Shown here piece by piece: positions 9,724-16,237 of a stretch of DNA of 25,195 nucleotides (position 1 is its first letter; each line of letters opens with the position of its first letter). Both the position numbers and the translations under genes were made by a program. Under the pieces are notes generated by a model that was not told the origin of the DNA, searched no databases, and was given only the letters and a program-made list of their open reading frames with translations. Source of the DNA: DATLYF01 sp035575095 (GTDB lineage Bacteria > Pseudomonadota > Gammaproteobacteria > Competibacterales > Competibacteraceae); NCBI GenBank assembly GCA_035575095.1, contig DATLYF010000091.1, positions 1 to 25,195 of the forward strand. The letters are read 5' to 3'.

Positions 9724-9894
9724 TTAAATGCTGAAGGGGATCACCGTCACGGCGCGCCCGTTGCTCAGGCCGACCGCCGGAGCGGATGGCAAAAAACGCC
9801 CGCAGAGACGGGCGTTGGGAAATTCGTGACAAACCCCGAAGTTACTGACTAGCACGCCAAAGGTCAAGGCCCGCCGACGGGATAGTGCTTGCAT
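9724..9894 (-). CDS. Possible ilv leader peptide ORF
   Basis: A 56-codon ORF from the ATG at 9894 (71 codons from an ATG at 9939) runs through the attenuator hairpin and ends in TAAGGAG, where the stop overlaps the ilvI ribosome-binding site. Early on it contains Leu and Val codons (LTFGVLVSNFGV), and it ends AVTVIPFSI. No convincing ribosome-binding site precedes it. A second minus-strand candidate in another frame starts at the ATG at 9955 and stops at 9842, before the hairpin; it has several Ile and Leu codons. I cannot decide which, if either, is the regulatory peptide. Confidence 0.28.
   Translation of the reverse strand: MQALSRRRALTFGVLVSNFGVCHEFPNARLCGRFLPSAPAVGLSNGRAVTVIPFSI
9791..9816 (-). 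terminator. Intrinsic terminator in the ilvI leader (probable attenuator)
   Basis: On the minus strand an 8-bp perfect stem (AACGCCCG / CGGGCGTT) with a 6-nt loop is followed at once by a T-run (six T in a row, two of them in the stem). This is a classical Rho-independent terminator. It points towards ilvI and ends about 80 nt before its start codon. No minus-strand gene lies upstream, because the neighbour (9996-10454) runs the other way. It would therefore act only on transcripts begun in the ilv leader, as in attenuation of branched-chain amino-acid operons. A possible antiterminator pairs GGCGGGC (about 9871-9877) with GCCCGTC in the terminator's 5' arm, 7 bp with one G-U. Confidence 0.72.
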
Positions 9895-9995
9895 GGCAGG
9901 CGCCCGATGAATCCCCGACCGCCGATAGCGGGATAGCATAATTTGGACCTATCATGGTAAATCGATTCGCAGCTCGATCATCCCAGGAGAACCCG

Positions 9996-10454
9996 ATGCG
10001 CAAGATTCGGCTGTTGGGGCTGGTCCTGGTGGCCGGCATCGTGCCGGCCATGGCCGGCACCTTGTACAAGTGGACGGACCCGAACGGCGTGGTGCAGTAC
10101 ACCGAGACCCCGCCGCCCGGAGGCACCCCGTACAGCACTGTCGGCAAGCCGCCGAAGCCGGCCGAGGATCCGGCCAGGACCATGCAGCAGTTGCGCGACA
10201 AGGTCGAGCAGGCCACCCAGCAGGACCAGGCCGCCGAGCAGCCGGCCGAGCAGCCGCCCCAGGACCGCAAGGAACTGTACGCCAGGAACTGCGAACTGGC
10301 GCGCAAGAACCTGCAAGTCCTAGAAGGCGACAGCGATGTGGTCGTCACCGGCAAGGGCGGCAATAAGACCGTGCTCGATGCCGCGCAACGCAAGGCGCAC
10401 ATCGCCCAGACGCAGAAAGAAATCCAGTTCTATTGCGACCAGCCCCAACCCTGA
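9996..10454 (+). CDS. DUF4124-family exported protein
   Basis: A 152-residue predicted periplasmic protein of unknown function. It has a signal peptide (MRKIRLLGLVLVAGIVPAMA, cleavage after AMA at residue 20). The DUF4124 signature follows: GTLYKWTDPNGVVQYTETPP, a short beta module that starts many proteobacterial envelope proteins. The middle is rich in Gln, Glu, Ala and Pro (about 60-92) and the C-terminal part is probably helical. The ATG at 9996 is chosen for its AGGAG at good spacing and because it starts the signal peptide directly; an ATG at 9954 would add 14 residues and lacks a site. Divergent from ilvI, upstream of proS by 114 nt. Confidence 0.85.
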   Translation: MRKIRLLGLVLVAGIVPAMAGTLYKWTDPNGVVQYTETPPPGGTPYSTVGKPPKPAEDPARTMQQLRDKVEQATQQDQAAEQPAEQPPQDRKELYARNCELARKNLQVLEGDSDVVVTGKGGNKTVLDAAQRKAHIAQTQKEIQFYCDQPQP

Positions 10455-10483
10455 GCCGGACCCGGCCTGCGCCGCCCGCCCAC

Positions 10484-10500
10484 CGGCGCGGCCGGCGCCG
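10484..10500 (+). terminator. Weak hairpin after the DUF4124 gene
   Basis: A 6-bp GC stem (cggcgc / gcgccg) with a 5-nt loop begins 30 nt after the stop and is followed by a pyrimidine-rich tgcctttcctt. It may be a weak terminator. In DNA this GC-rich such hairpins also arise by chance. Confidence 0.28.
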
Positions 10501-10568
10501 TGCCTTTCCTTGCCACCGGCAGGCGGTACCGTTCAGACATCCATTGCAGCCAGACTCCAAGGTAAGCC

Positions 10569-12284
10569 ATGCGAGTATCCCGCTTCCCCCTCATCACCCT
10601 CAAGGAAACCCCTGCCGATGCCGAGGTGATCAGCCACCAGCTGATGTTGCGCGCCGGCCTGATCCGCAAGGTCGCTGCCGGTATCTATACCTGGCTGCCG
10701 CTGGGCCTCAAGGTGCTGCGCAAGGTGGAAGCCATCGTCCGTGAGGAGATGGATCGCGCCAATGCCCTGGAAGTGCTGATGCCGGGAGTGCAGCCGGCCG
10801 AGCTGTGGCAGGAGTCGGGACGCTGGGACCACTTCGGTCCCGAGCTGTTGCGCCTCAAGGACCGGCACCAGCGCGACTTCTGCCTGGGTCCCACCCACGA
10901 GGAGGTGATCACCGACCTGGTACGGCGCGAGATCAAGAGCTACAAGCAGTTGCCCCTCAACCTCTACCAGATCCAGTGGAAATTCCGCGACGAGATCCGC
11001 CCGCGCTTCGGCGTGATGCGGGCACGTGAGTTTCTGATGAAGGACGCCTATTCCTTCCACATCGACGAGGACTCGCTGCGCGCCGAATACCAGAACATGT
11101 ACGAAACCTATTGCCGCATCTTCACCCGGCTGGGGCTCGAGTTCCGTGCGGTGATCGCCGATTCCGGCGCCATCGGTGGCAGCCGCTCCCAGGAGTTCCA
11201 TGTGCTGGCCGCCTCCGGCGAGGATGCCATCGCCTTCGCCAGCGACAGCGACTACGCCGCCAACATCGAGATGGCCGAGGCTCCGGCACCGGCCGGTGAG
11301 CGTCCGGTACCGACCGCTGCCATGGAGCGGATCGCCACGCCCGGCGTGCACACCATGGACGACCTGGTGCGCTTCCTCGACCTGCCGCTCACTCATACCC
11401 TCAAGACTCTGCTGGTCAAGGGCGCCGCGGGCGGCGTGGTGGCCCTGTGCCTGCGCGGCGATCATCAGCTCAACAGCGTCAAGGCGGAGAAGCTGCCGCA
11501 GGTGGCCGCGCCGCTGACCTTCGCCTCCGCCGAGGAGATTCAGGCCGCCACCGGAACCAGCGCCGGCTCGGTGGGCCCGGTGGGTCTGACCATTCCCGTG
11601 ATCGCCGACCGCGCCGCCGCCCATCTCGCCGATTTCGTCTGCGGCGCCAACCAGGACGAGTACCACCTCACCGGCGTTAACTGGGGCCGCGACCTGCCCG
11701 AACCCATCGTCGCCGACATCCGCAACGTGGTGCAGGGCGACCCCAGCCCGGACGGCAAAGGGGTGATCCGCATCGCCCGCGGCATCGAGGTCGGCCACAT
11801 CTTCCAGCTCGGCCAGAAGTACAGCGCCGCCATGAACGCCGTAGTGCTGGACGAAGCCGGCCGCAACCAGGTGCTGTACATGGGCTGCTACGGCATCGGC
11901 GTCTCCCGCATCGTCGCCGCCGCCATCGAGCAGAACAACGATGAGCGCGGCATCATCTGGCCCGAGGCCATGGCCCCGTTCCAGATCGCTCTGCTGCCCA
12001 TCAACGCCCACAAGTCACAGCGTCTGCGCGAGGCTGCGGAAAACCTCTATCGGCAGTTGCGGGAAGCGGGCTACGAGGTTCTGCTAGACGACCGCGAAGC
12101 CCGTCCCGGCGTGATGTTCGCCGACATGGAGCTGATCGGCATCCCGCATCGCCTGGTGCTGAGCGAGAAGAACCTGGACGCCGGCCAGGTGGAATACAAG
12201 GGCCGCCGCGACACCGATAGCACCCTGGTGGAACAAGGCCGATTGCTGGAGTTCCTGCGCCAGCGCGTGCAGAACCGGAGCTGA
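10569..12284 (+). CDS. proS: Prolyl-tRNA synthetase
   Basis: Class-II aminoacyl-tRNA synthetase that charges tRNA-Pro. It has 571 residues, the bacterial type carrying the INS editing domain (about 235-390) that hydrolyses Ala-tRNA-Pro. Motif 2 is in FRDEIRPRFGVMRAREF (residues 139-155), followed by MKDAYSFH. Motif 3 is GCYGIGVSRIVAAAIEQ. The C-terminal anticodon-binding domain follows (from about residue 470). The ATG at 10569 is preceded by AAGGTAA. It probably has its own promoter or reads through from the DUF4124 gene. Confidence 0.97.
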   Translation: MRVSRFPLITLKETPADAEVISHQLMLRAGLIRKVAAGIYTWLPLGLKVLRKVEAIVREEMDRANALEVLMPGVQPAELWQESGRWDHFGPELLRLKDRHQRDFCLGPTHEEVITDLVRREIKSYKQLPLNLYQIQWKFRDEIRPRFGVMRAREFLMKDAYSFHIDEDSLRAEYQNMYETYCRIFTRLGLEFRAVIADSGAIGGSRSQEFHVLAASGEDAIAFASDSDYAANIEMAEAPAPAGERPVPTAAMERIATPGVHTMDDLVRFLDLPLTHTLKTLLVKGAAGGVVALCLRGDHQLNSVKAEKLPQVAAPLTFASAEEIQAATGTSAGSVGPVGLTIPVIADRAAAHLADFVCGANQDEYHLTGVNWGRDLPEPIVADIRNVVQGDPSPDGKGVIRIARGIEVGHIFQLGQKYSAAMNAVVLDEAGRNQVLYMGCYGIGVSRIVAAAIEQNNDERGIIWPEAMAPFQIALLPINAHKSQRLREAAENLYRQLREAGYEVLLDDREARPGVMFADMELIGIPHRLVLSEKNLDAGQVEYKGRRDTDSTLVEQGRLLEFLRQRVQNRS

Positions 12285-12292
12285 TGCTCCAG

Positions 12293-12319
12293 GGGAGGGC
12301 CGGCGACAGCGGTCCTCCC
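12293..12319 (+). terminator. Candidate terminator hairpin after proS
   Basis: A 10-bp stem including one G-U pair (12293-12302 with 12310-12319; core gggagg / cctccc) and a 7-nt loop starts 8 nt after the proS stop. No T-tract follows, so it is only a weak intrinsic terminator by sequence. Confidence 0.35.
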
Positions 12320-12363
12320 GCCGCTTCCCTGCCGACGGATTCCCGGCCGGCCTCCGCTACCAC

Positions 12364-12400
12364 TTTTCCACAGAACCTGTGGATAACTCTGTGGATAACT
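12364..12400. promoter_or_regulatory. Cluster of three DnaA-box-like sites
   Basis: Three nonamers fitting TTWTNCACA lie within 37 nt: TTTTCCACA at 12364-12372 (plus), and TTATCCACA on the minus strand at 12378-12386 and 12390-12398 (read as TGTGGATAA). The last two belong to a perfect 12-bp tandem repeat (ctgtggataact twice, 12377-12400). The first and second form a 7-bp inverted repeat with a 3-nt spacer. Two exact consensus boxes in tandem are unlikely by chance in DNA of this composition. Possible roles are a replication origin element, a DnaA-titration site or DnaA control of a neighbouring promoter. Confidence 0.6.
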
Positions 12401-12636
12401 TCCCGCCGCCGCTTGCAAAGTCCCGCCGTTGCTATGCTTGTGACAGTTTGGTGACTTTTTAGCCAACCCCATTAAATGCAATAAAAACAAATATTTACTC
12501 AAAATCCCTGGCAGCTCAAGGAGTTTGCGGGAGGGTAGCGTTGCGGGAACGAGGCTTTGTGAATAAGTCAAGTGCCTAGCATCGGTTCGCCGCAGCGGGG
12601 TATGATGGTATGACTTCTCTCACCGATCTCTCAGGG
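12401..12636. other. Non-coding gap with an AT-rich patch
   Basis: No coding region is recognised here. Positions 12471-12505 hold 35 nt with only 5 G or C, a sharp contrast to the rest of the window, about 70 nt from the DnaA-box cluster. It could be a DNA-unwinding element, an UP-element or simply a relic. A TATGAT at 12601-12606 resembles a -10 element for the downstream gene, but I see no good -35 at the right distance. No riboswitch fold known to me is evident. Confidence 0.5.
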
Positions 12637-12771
12637 ATGCTCAACGACGATTCGGTCTCTGCGCCAAGCGCCGGTATCGCACCCGGCCCCGTGTCTCCCC
12701 GCTGTTCCCGCCACCTGACCGCCGCCAGCCGACCGGCCCGTACTCGTGCGCCGGGGAGCCCCTGGCAATGA
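12637..12771 (+). CDS. Possible 44-codon leader ORF upstream of the CNNM/CorC gene
   Basis: An ATG at 12637 opens a 44-codon frame whose TGA (12769-12771) overlaps the downstream ATG (12768) as ATGA, the arrangement seen at real coupled genes in this window. The peptide is rich in Pro (7 of 44), Ser, Ala and Arg. The only ribosome-binding-like bases (CAGGG) abut the ATG, which is too close, so translation is doubtful. I do not recognise a family. Confidence 0.22.
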   Translation: MLNDDSVSAPSAGIAPGPVSPRCSRHLTAASRPARTRAPGSPWQ

Positions 12772-14054
12772 TCTGGGAACTGCTCATCATCTTGCTGTTG
12801 ATTCTGCTCAACGGCTTCTTCGCCATGTCCGAGCTGGCCGTGGTGTCGGCGCGGCGGGCGCGGCTCGTGGCCCTGGCCGAGCAGGGCCAGCGCGGCGCCG
12901 CGGCGGCGTTGCGCCTGGCCGAGGAGCCGGGGCGCTTCCTGTCCACGGTACAGATCGGCATCACCCTCATCGGCATCTTCGCCGGCGCCTATGGCGGTGC
13001 CACCCTGTCCGGCCGGCTGGCCGAGGCGCTGGCCGCGCTGCCGGCGCTGGCGCCATTCAGCGAGGCTCTGGCCCTGGGCCTGGTGGTAGCGGGCATCACT
13101 TATCTGTCGCTCATCGTCGGCGAGCTGGTGCCCAAGCAACTGGCTCTGCACCATGCCGAGCGTATCGCCATCTGGGTAGCCGTGCCCATGCAGTTGCTGG
13201 ACCGGCTGGCAGCCCCCCTGGTCTATCTGCTGGACATTTCCAGCAGACTGATGCTGCGCCTGCTGGGCGCCCACGGCGGGTCCGGGCAGAAGGTCACCGA
13301 CGAGGAGATCAAGACTCTGATCGCCGAAGCCACCGCTGCCGGCGTGGTGGAATCCGCCGAGCAGGCCATGATCTCGGCGGTGATGCGGCTGGCCGATCGC
13401 CCGGTGCGGGCCATCATGACCCCGCGCCCGGACATCGTCTGGCTCGATCTGGAGGACTCCGCCGAGGAGCACTGGCGCATCATCCGCGAGAGTCGCTACT
13501 CGCGCTTTCCGGTGAGCCGCGGCGACATCGACGAGGTGGTGGGCATCGTCCAGGTCAAGGATCTGCTGGAGCAAGCGATGCAGGGCGGTACTCCGGAGCT
13601 GGCCGCCGCCGTGCGCGAGCCGCTGGTGGTGCACGACGGCCTGGGCGCGCTCAAGGCTTTGGAGATGCTCAAGCAGTCACCGCTGCAGATGGCGCTGGTA
13701 GTGGACGAGTATGGCAGCCTGCAAGGATTGGTCACCGCCACCGACGTGCTGGAGTCCATCGTCGGCGAGCTGGCCGAGCAGGATACCGGGGCCCAGCCGG
13801 GAGTAATGCAGCGCGAGGACGGTTCCTGGCTGGTGGACGGCGGCCTGGCCCTGGACGAGCTCAAGGAGCTGCTGCGACTACGGGAGCTGCCGGAAGAGGG
13901 CGAGTTTCACACCCTGGCCGGGTTGACCCTGTCCCAGCTCGGTCATGTGCCTACCACCGGCGAGCACTTCACTCTAGAGGGCTACCGCTTCGAGGTGGTG
14001 GATATGGACGGGCGCCGGGTGGACAAAGTGCTGATCAGCCGCCAGGAGAGCTGA
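12768..14054 (+). CDS. CNNM/CorC-type membrane protein (hemolysin family, YtfL/PaeA-like)
   Basis: A 428-residue membrane protein. The N-terminal DUF21/CNNM transmembrane domain (about 1-190) begins WELLIILLLILLNGFFAMSELA and includes the GELVPKQLA signature. A tandem CBS (Bateman) module follows (about 210-335; GIVQVKDLL and ALVVDEYGSLQGLVTATDVLE), then a C-terminal CorC_HlyC domain (about 350-425; GSWLVDGG, FEVVDMDGRRVDK). Members include the Mg-transporter CorB/CNNM group and E. coli YtfL (PaeA), linked to polyamine export. The hemolysin label is historical, and which substrate this one handles cannot be told. The start is the ATG at 12768. It converges on the acylphosphatase gene with a 17-nt gap. 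Confidence 0.9.
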   Translation: MIWELLIILLLILLNGFFAMSELAVVSARRARLVALAEQGQRGAAAALRLAEEPGRFLSTVQIGITLIGIFAGAYGGATLSGRLAEALAALPALAPFSEALALGLVVAGITYLSLIVGELVPKQLALHHAERIAIWVAVPMQLLDRLAAPLVYLLDISSRLMLRLLGAHGGSGQKVTDEEIKTLIAEATAAGVVESAEQAMISAVMRLADRPVRAIMTPRPDIVWLDLEDSAEEHWRIIRESRYSRFPVSRGDIDEVVGIVQVKDLLEQAMQGGTPELAAAVREPLVVHDGLGALKALEMLKQSPLQMALVVDEYGSLQGLVTATDVLESIVGELAEQDTGAQPGVMQREDGSWLVDGGLALDELKELLRLRELPEEGEFHTLAGLTLSQLGHVPTTGEHFTLEGYRFEVVDMDGRRVDKVLISRQES

Positions 14055-14071
14055 GCCCCAGCCCTGTCCCC

Positions 14072-14353
14072 TCATTCCACGACGAAATAGGCGGGCGGCG
14101 GCTGCGGGCAGGTGAGCTGCTCCCATTCCACCTGCGTCACTCGGGCCGCCGGCGGACCCTCCCACAGCCAGTCGCGCAAGGCCAGCACTGCCTCCTGCGG
14201 GCCGACGGCTAGCACCTCTACCCGACCATCGGCCAGGTTGCGGGCATAGCCCGTCACCCCTAAACGCAGCGCCTGTTGCCGGGTGTAGGCACGGTAATAC
14301 ACCCCCTGCACCCGACCCGAAACGTAGCAGCGCACACAAATCAGCGTAGTCAT
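14072..14353 (-). CDS. Acylphosphatase
   Basis: A small cytosolic enzyme that hydrolyses acyl phosphates such as carbamoyl phosphate and 1,3-bisphosphoglycerate. It has 93 residues, the usual size. The family signature is present: GRVQGVYYR with catalytic Arg21, and GYARNLADGRVEV with catalytic Asn39. The ATG overlaps the stop of the upstream thioredoxin-like gene as ATGA (14350-14353). Often named acyP or yccX. Confidence 0.95.
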   Translation of the reverse strand: MTTLICVRCYVSGRVQGVYYRAYTRQQALRLGVTGYARNLADGRVEVLAVGPQEAVLALRDWLWEGPPAARVTQVEWEQLTCPQPPPAYFVVE

Positions 14354-14889
14354 GATCCCCCCTCCACCGCAGCCTGTCCTCCTTTCAGCTCGGCTCCCAG
14401 CTCCTGCAGTTTCAGCTCCAGCAGGGCGGCGGTGACCTGGCCCAGGTGGGTGTTGGCCAGCTCTCCGTCGGGGGCGATGATGAAGGTGGTGGGCAGGCCG
14501 TACAGGCTCAGCCCGGGAATCGGCTTGGCCCGTCCCTGCAACAGGGGAAAGCTCAGGCCCTGGAACCTATCCTGGATGAACTGCTTGAGCTCGGCGGGCT
14601 CGGCGTCCTCGAAGTTGATCCCGAGCACGCTCACCCCCTGACCCTCGACACGCCGGTGGAAAGCCTCTAGTTCCGGCATCTCCTTGAGACAGGGAGGACA
14701 CCAAGTGGCCCAGAAGTTCACTACCACCCAGCGGCCGCGCAGATCGGCCAAACGGACCGGCTGGCCCTCCAGATCCGGCAGGGTGAAATCCAGGGGTGCG
14801 GCGCGCAACCCCGGGCTGCCCAGCAGCAGCAGTAGCGCACATGATGCGCACAGCAGCCGCCGTAGCCTGACAGGCATGCACCTGCTCAT
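14350..14889 (-). CDS. TlpA/ResA-like periplasmic thioredoxin-family protein
   Basis: A 179-residue exported thiol-disulfide protein. A signal peptide precedes a cut near Ala30 (AGA-type region LRA), and the mature chain starts PLDFTLPDLEGQPVRLADLRG, typical of TlpA-like proteins. The active site is WCPPC at residues 63-67, with the cis-proline loop GLPTTFIIAPDG. Such proteins reduce disulfides for cytochrome c or copper-site maturation. The substrate here is unknown; no cytochrome assembly gene is nearby. The ATG overlaps the stop of the upstream lipoprotein gene (ATGA), and its own stop overlaps the acylphosphatase start, so all three are translationally coupled. Two cysteines also lie inside the signal peptide (14, 17). 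Confidence 0.9.
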   Translation of the reverse strand: MSRCMPVRLRRLLCASCALLLLLGSPGLRAAPLDFTLPDLEGQPVRLADLRGRWVVVNFWATWCPPCLKEMPELEAFHRRVEGQGVSVLGINFEDAEPAELKQFIQDRFQGLSFPLLQGRAKPIPGLSLYGLPTTFIIAPDGELANTHLGQVTAALLELKLQELGAELKGGQAAVEGGS

Positions 14890-15161
14890 TGGAGGGTGAA
14901 GCGTACCGCCTGTTCCCGGGCCTGGACGGCGGCGCTGTAGGCATCGCGGGCGGCATCACGGGCCTGGCTGTAGGCGCCGCGCTGCAACTGTTCCTGGGCG
15001 GTGGCCAGCAGTTGCCGCGCCTGGCGCAGCGGCGCAGGCGCGTGCTGCTCGGCGCCGGCTTCCTCGGCAGAGCGGATGGCCTGGCGGGCATCGCTCATTT
15101 CTTGGACCGGCGGGACCGCGGCGCAGCCGACAGCCAGCAGCAACAGCCCCCCGGCGAGCAT
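14886..15161 (-). CDS. Small DUF4398-like lipoprotein
   Basis: A 91-residue predicted lipoprotein. A hydrophobic N-terminus (MLAGGLLLLAVGC) ends in a lipobox-like LAVGC with Cys13 as the lipidation site. The rest is helical and Ala/Gln/Arg-rich (SDARQAIRSAEEAGAEQ; LRQARQLLATAQEQL), matching the DUF4398 type often found beside OmpA-like proteins. The start is uncertain: a TTG at 15176 would add five basic residues (LRKKL), which improves the signal peptide, but neither start has a clear ribosome-binding site. First gene of the lipoprotein-thioredoxin-acylphosphatase run. Confidence 0.75.
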   Translation of the reverse strand: MLAGGLLLLAVGCAAVPPVQEMSDARQAIRSAEEAGAEQHAPAPLRQARQLLATAQEQLQRGAYSQARDAARDAYSAAVQAREQAVRFTLQ

Positions 15162-15222
15162 GAGTTTTTTGCGCAAGGTCGTTAAGATAGGCGGCCGTAT
15201 CGCCTGTTGAAAACAGGGGAGC

Positions 15223-15251
15223 AAGCTAGCACCGCCCCCCCGGAGCGTCAA
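15223..15251 (-). promoter_or_regulatory. Candidate sigma-70 promoter for the lipoprotein operon
   Basis: Minus-strand TTGACG (15251-15246) and TAGCTT (15228-15223) are separated by 17 nt. The -35 matches 5 of 6 consensus bases and the -10 matches 3 of 6. It would give a leader of roughly 55-60 nt. A 6-bp inverted repeat (cctgtt / aacagg, 15203-15217) lies just downstream and could be an operator. Confidence 0.4.
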
Positions 15252-15269
15252 GTAAACCCGACACCTACC

Positions 15270-15632
15270 ATGACCCTGCCCCTGGACCAGTTCCTCTATT
15301 TCCACAATCCGCGCTGCTCCAAGTCCCGCGCGGCGCTGGCGCTGCTGCGCGAGCGCGGCGTCGAGCCGCAGCTCATCGACTACCTCGGCCATCCCCCGAG
15401 CGAGGCCGAGATCGGGCAGCTCCTCGCTCTGCTCGGCCTGGAGCCACGCCAGCTCATGCGCAGCCATGAACCCGAGTACGCCGCGGCCGGGCTGGGCGAT
15501 CCGAGCCTGGACCGTGCCGCCCTGATCCGCGCCCTGCACCAGTACCCCAAGCTCATCGAGCGCCCGATCTTCGTCGCCAACGGCAAGGCGGTGATCGGCC
15601 GGCCACCGGAGCGGGTGCTGGAGATCCTGTGA
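15270..15632 (+). CDS. ArsC-family (glutaredoxin-type) reductase, YfgD-like
   Basis: A 120-residue thioredoxin-fold protein of the ArsC family. It starts LYFHNPRCSKSR with nucleophile Cys16. Arg64, Arg98 and Arg111 sit at the same spacing from the cysteine as Arg60, Arg94 and Arg107 from Cys12 in plasmid R773 ArsC, so the arsenate-binding set appears intact. The ATG at 15270 is chosen because the fold begins there; a start at 15207 would add a non-homologous 21 residues. No arsR, arsB or acr3 gene is near, so arsenate reduction is possible but unproven, and a chromosomal YfgD-like housekeeping role is as likely. Its stop overlaps the wrbA start. Confidence 0.88.
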   Translation: MTLPLDQFLYFHNPRCSKSRAALALLRERGVEPQLIDYLGHPPSEAEIGQLLALLGLEPRQLMRSHEPEYAAAGLGDPSLDRAALIRALHQYPKLIERPIFVANGKAVIGRPPERVLEIL

Positions 15633-16237
15633 GCATGGCCGAGATCCTGGTGCTGTATTACAGCCGCACCGGCGCCACCGCCGCCATGGCGCACCTCATC
15701 GCCCGCGGCGTCGAGGAGATCGCGGGCATGCGGGCGCGGCTGCGCACCGTACCGCCGGTGTCCACGGTGTGCGAGGCAGTGGCCGACGACATCCCCGAGA
15801 GCGGCCCGCCCTACGCCACCCTGGACGATCTGCGGGAATGCGCCGGGCTGGCCCTGGGCAGTCCGACCCGCTTCGGCAACATGGCGGCGCCGCTCAAGTA
15901 CTTCCTCGACGGCACTAGCAGCCTGTGGCTGTCCGGGGTGTTGACCGGCAAGCCGGCGGCAGTGTTCACCTCCACCGCCAGTCTGCACGGCGGCCAGGAG
16001 ACCACCCTGCTGAGCATGATGCTGCCGCTCCTGCACCACGGCATGCTGCTGCTGGGGCTGCCCTACACCGAGGCGGCCCTGCTCGACACCCGCAGCGGCG
16101 GCACCCCTTACGGTCCCAGCCATCATGCCGGGCGCGACGACGATCCGCGCTTGAGCCAGGAGGAAAAGGTCCTGTGCCGGGCACTGGGACGGCGTCTAGC
16201 CAGTGTCGCCCGCCAGCTCAGCGGCTTGCGCGCATGA
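15629..16237 (+). CDS. wrbA: NAD(P)H:quinone oxidoreductase WrbA
   Basis: FMN-dependent flavodoxin-like enzyme that reduces quinones by two electrons, avoiding semiquinone formation. It has 202 residues, the family length. The FMN phosphate loop is YSRTGATAAMAHL. SPTRFGNMAAPLKYFLD and GGQETTLLSMM are the WrbA signatures that separate it from plain flavodoxins. The start is GTG at 15629, whose GTGA overlaps the stop of the ArsC-like gene; an ATG at 15635 is an alternative. Its stop overlaps the next start (ATGA, 16234-16237). Confidence 0.95.
   Translation: MSMAEILVLYYSRTGATAAMAHLIARGVEEIAGMRARLRTVPPVSTVCEAVADDIPESGPPYATLDDLRECAGLALGSPTRFGNMAAPLKYFLDGTSSLWLSGVLTGKPAAVFTSTASLHGGQETTLLSMMLPLLHHGMLLLGLPYTEAALLDTRSGGTPYGPSHHAGRDDDPRLSQEEKVLCRALGRRLASVARQLSGLRA

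Noticed and set aside
9738..9792. LPSAP in the ilv leader ORF resembling LPTAP of the E. coli ilvBN leader peptide
   Set aside because: The residues are encoded by the T-tract and the bases after it; five residues without the following Val run is most likely coincidence.
10533..12011. 492-codon minus-strand ORF opposite proS
   Set aside because: Antisense shadow of proS.
12401..12767. A metal riboswitch (yybP-ykoY or M-box type) upstream of the CNNM/CorC gene
   Set aside because: I could not find the conserved core bases of either class, and no terminator or sequestered ribosome-binding site is evident.
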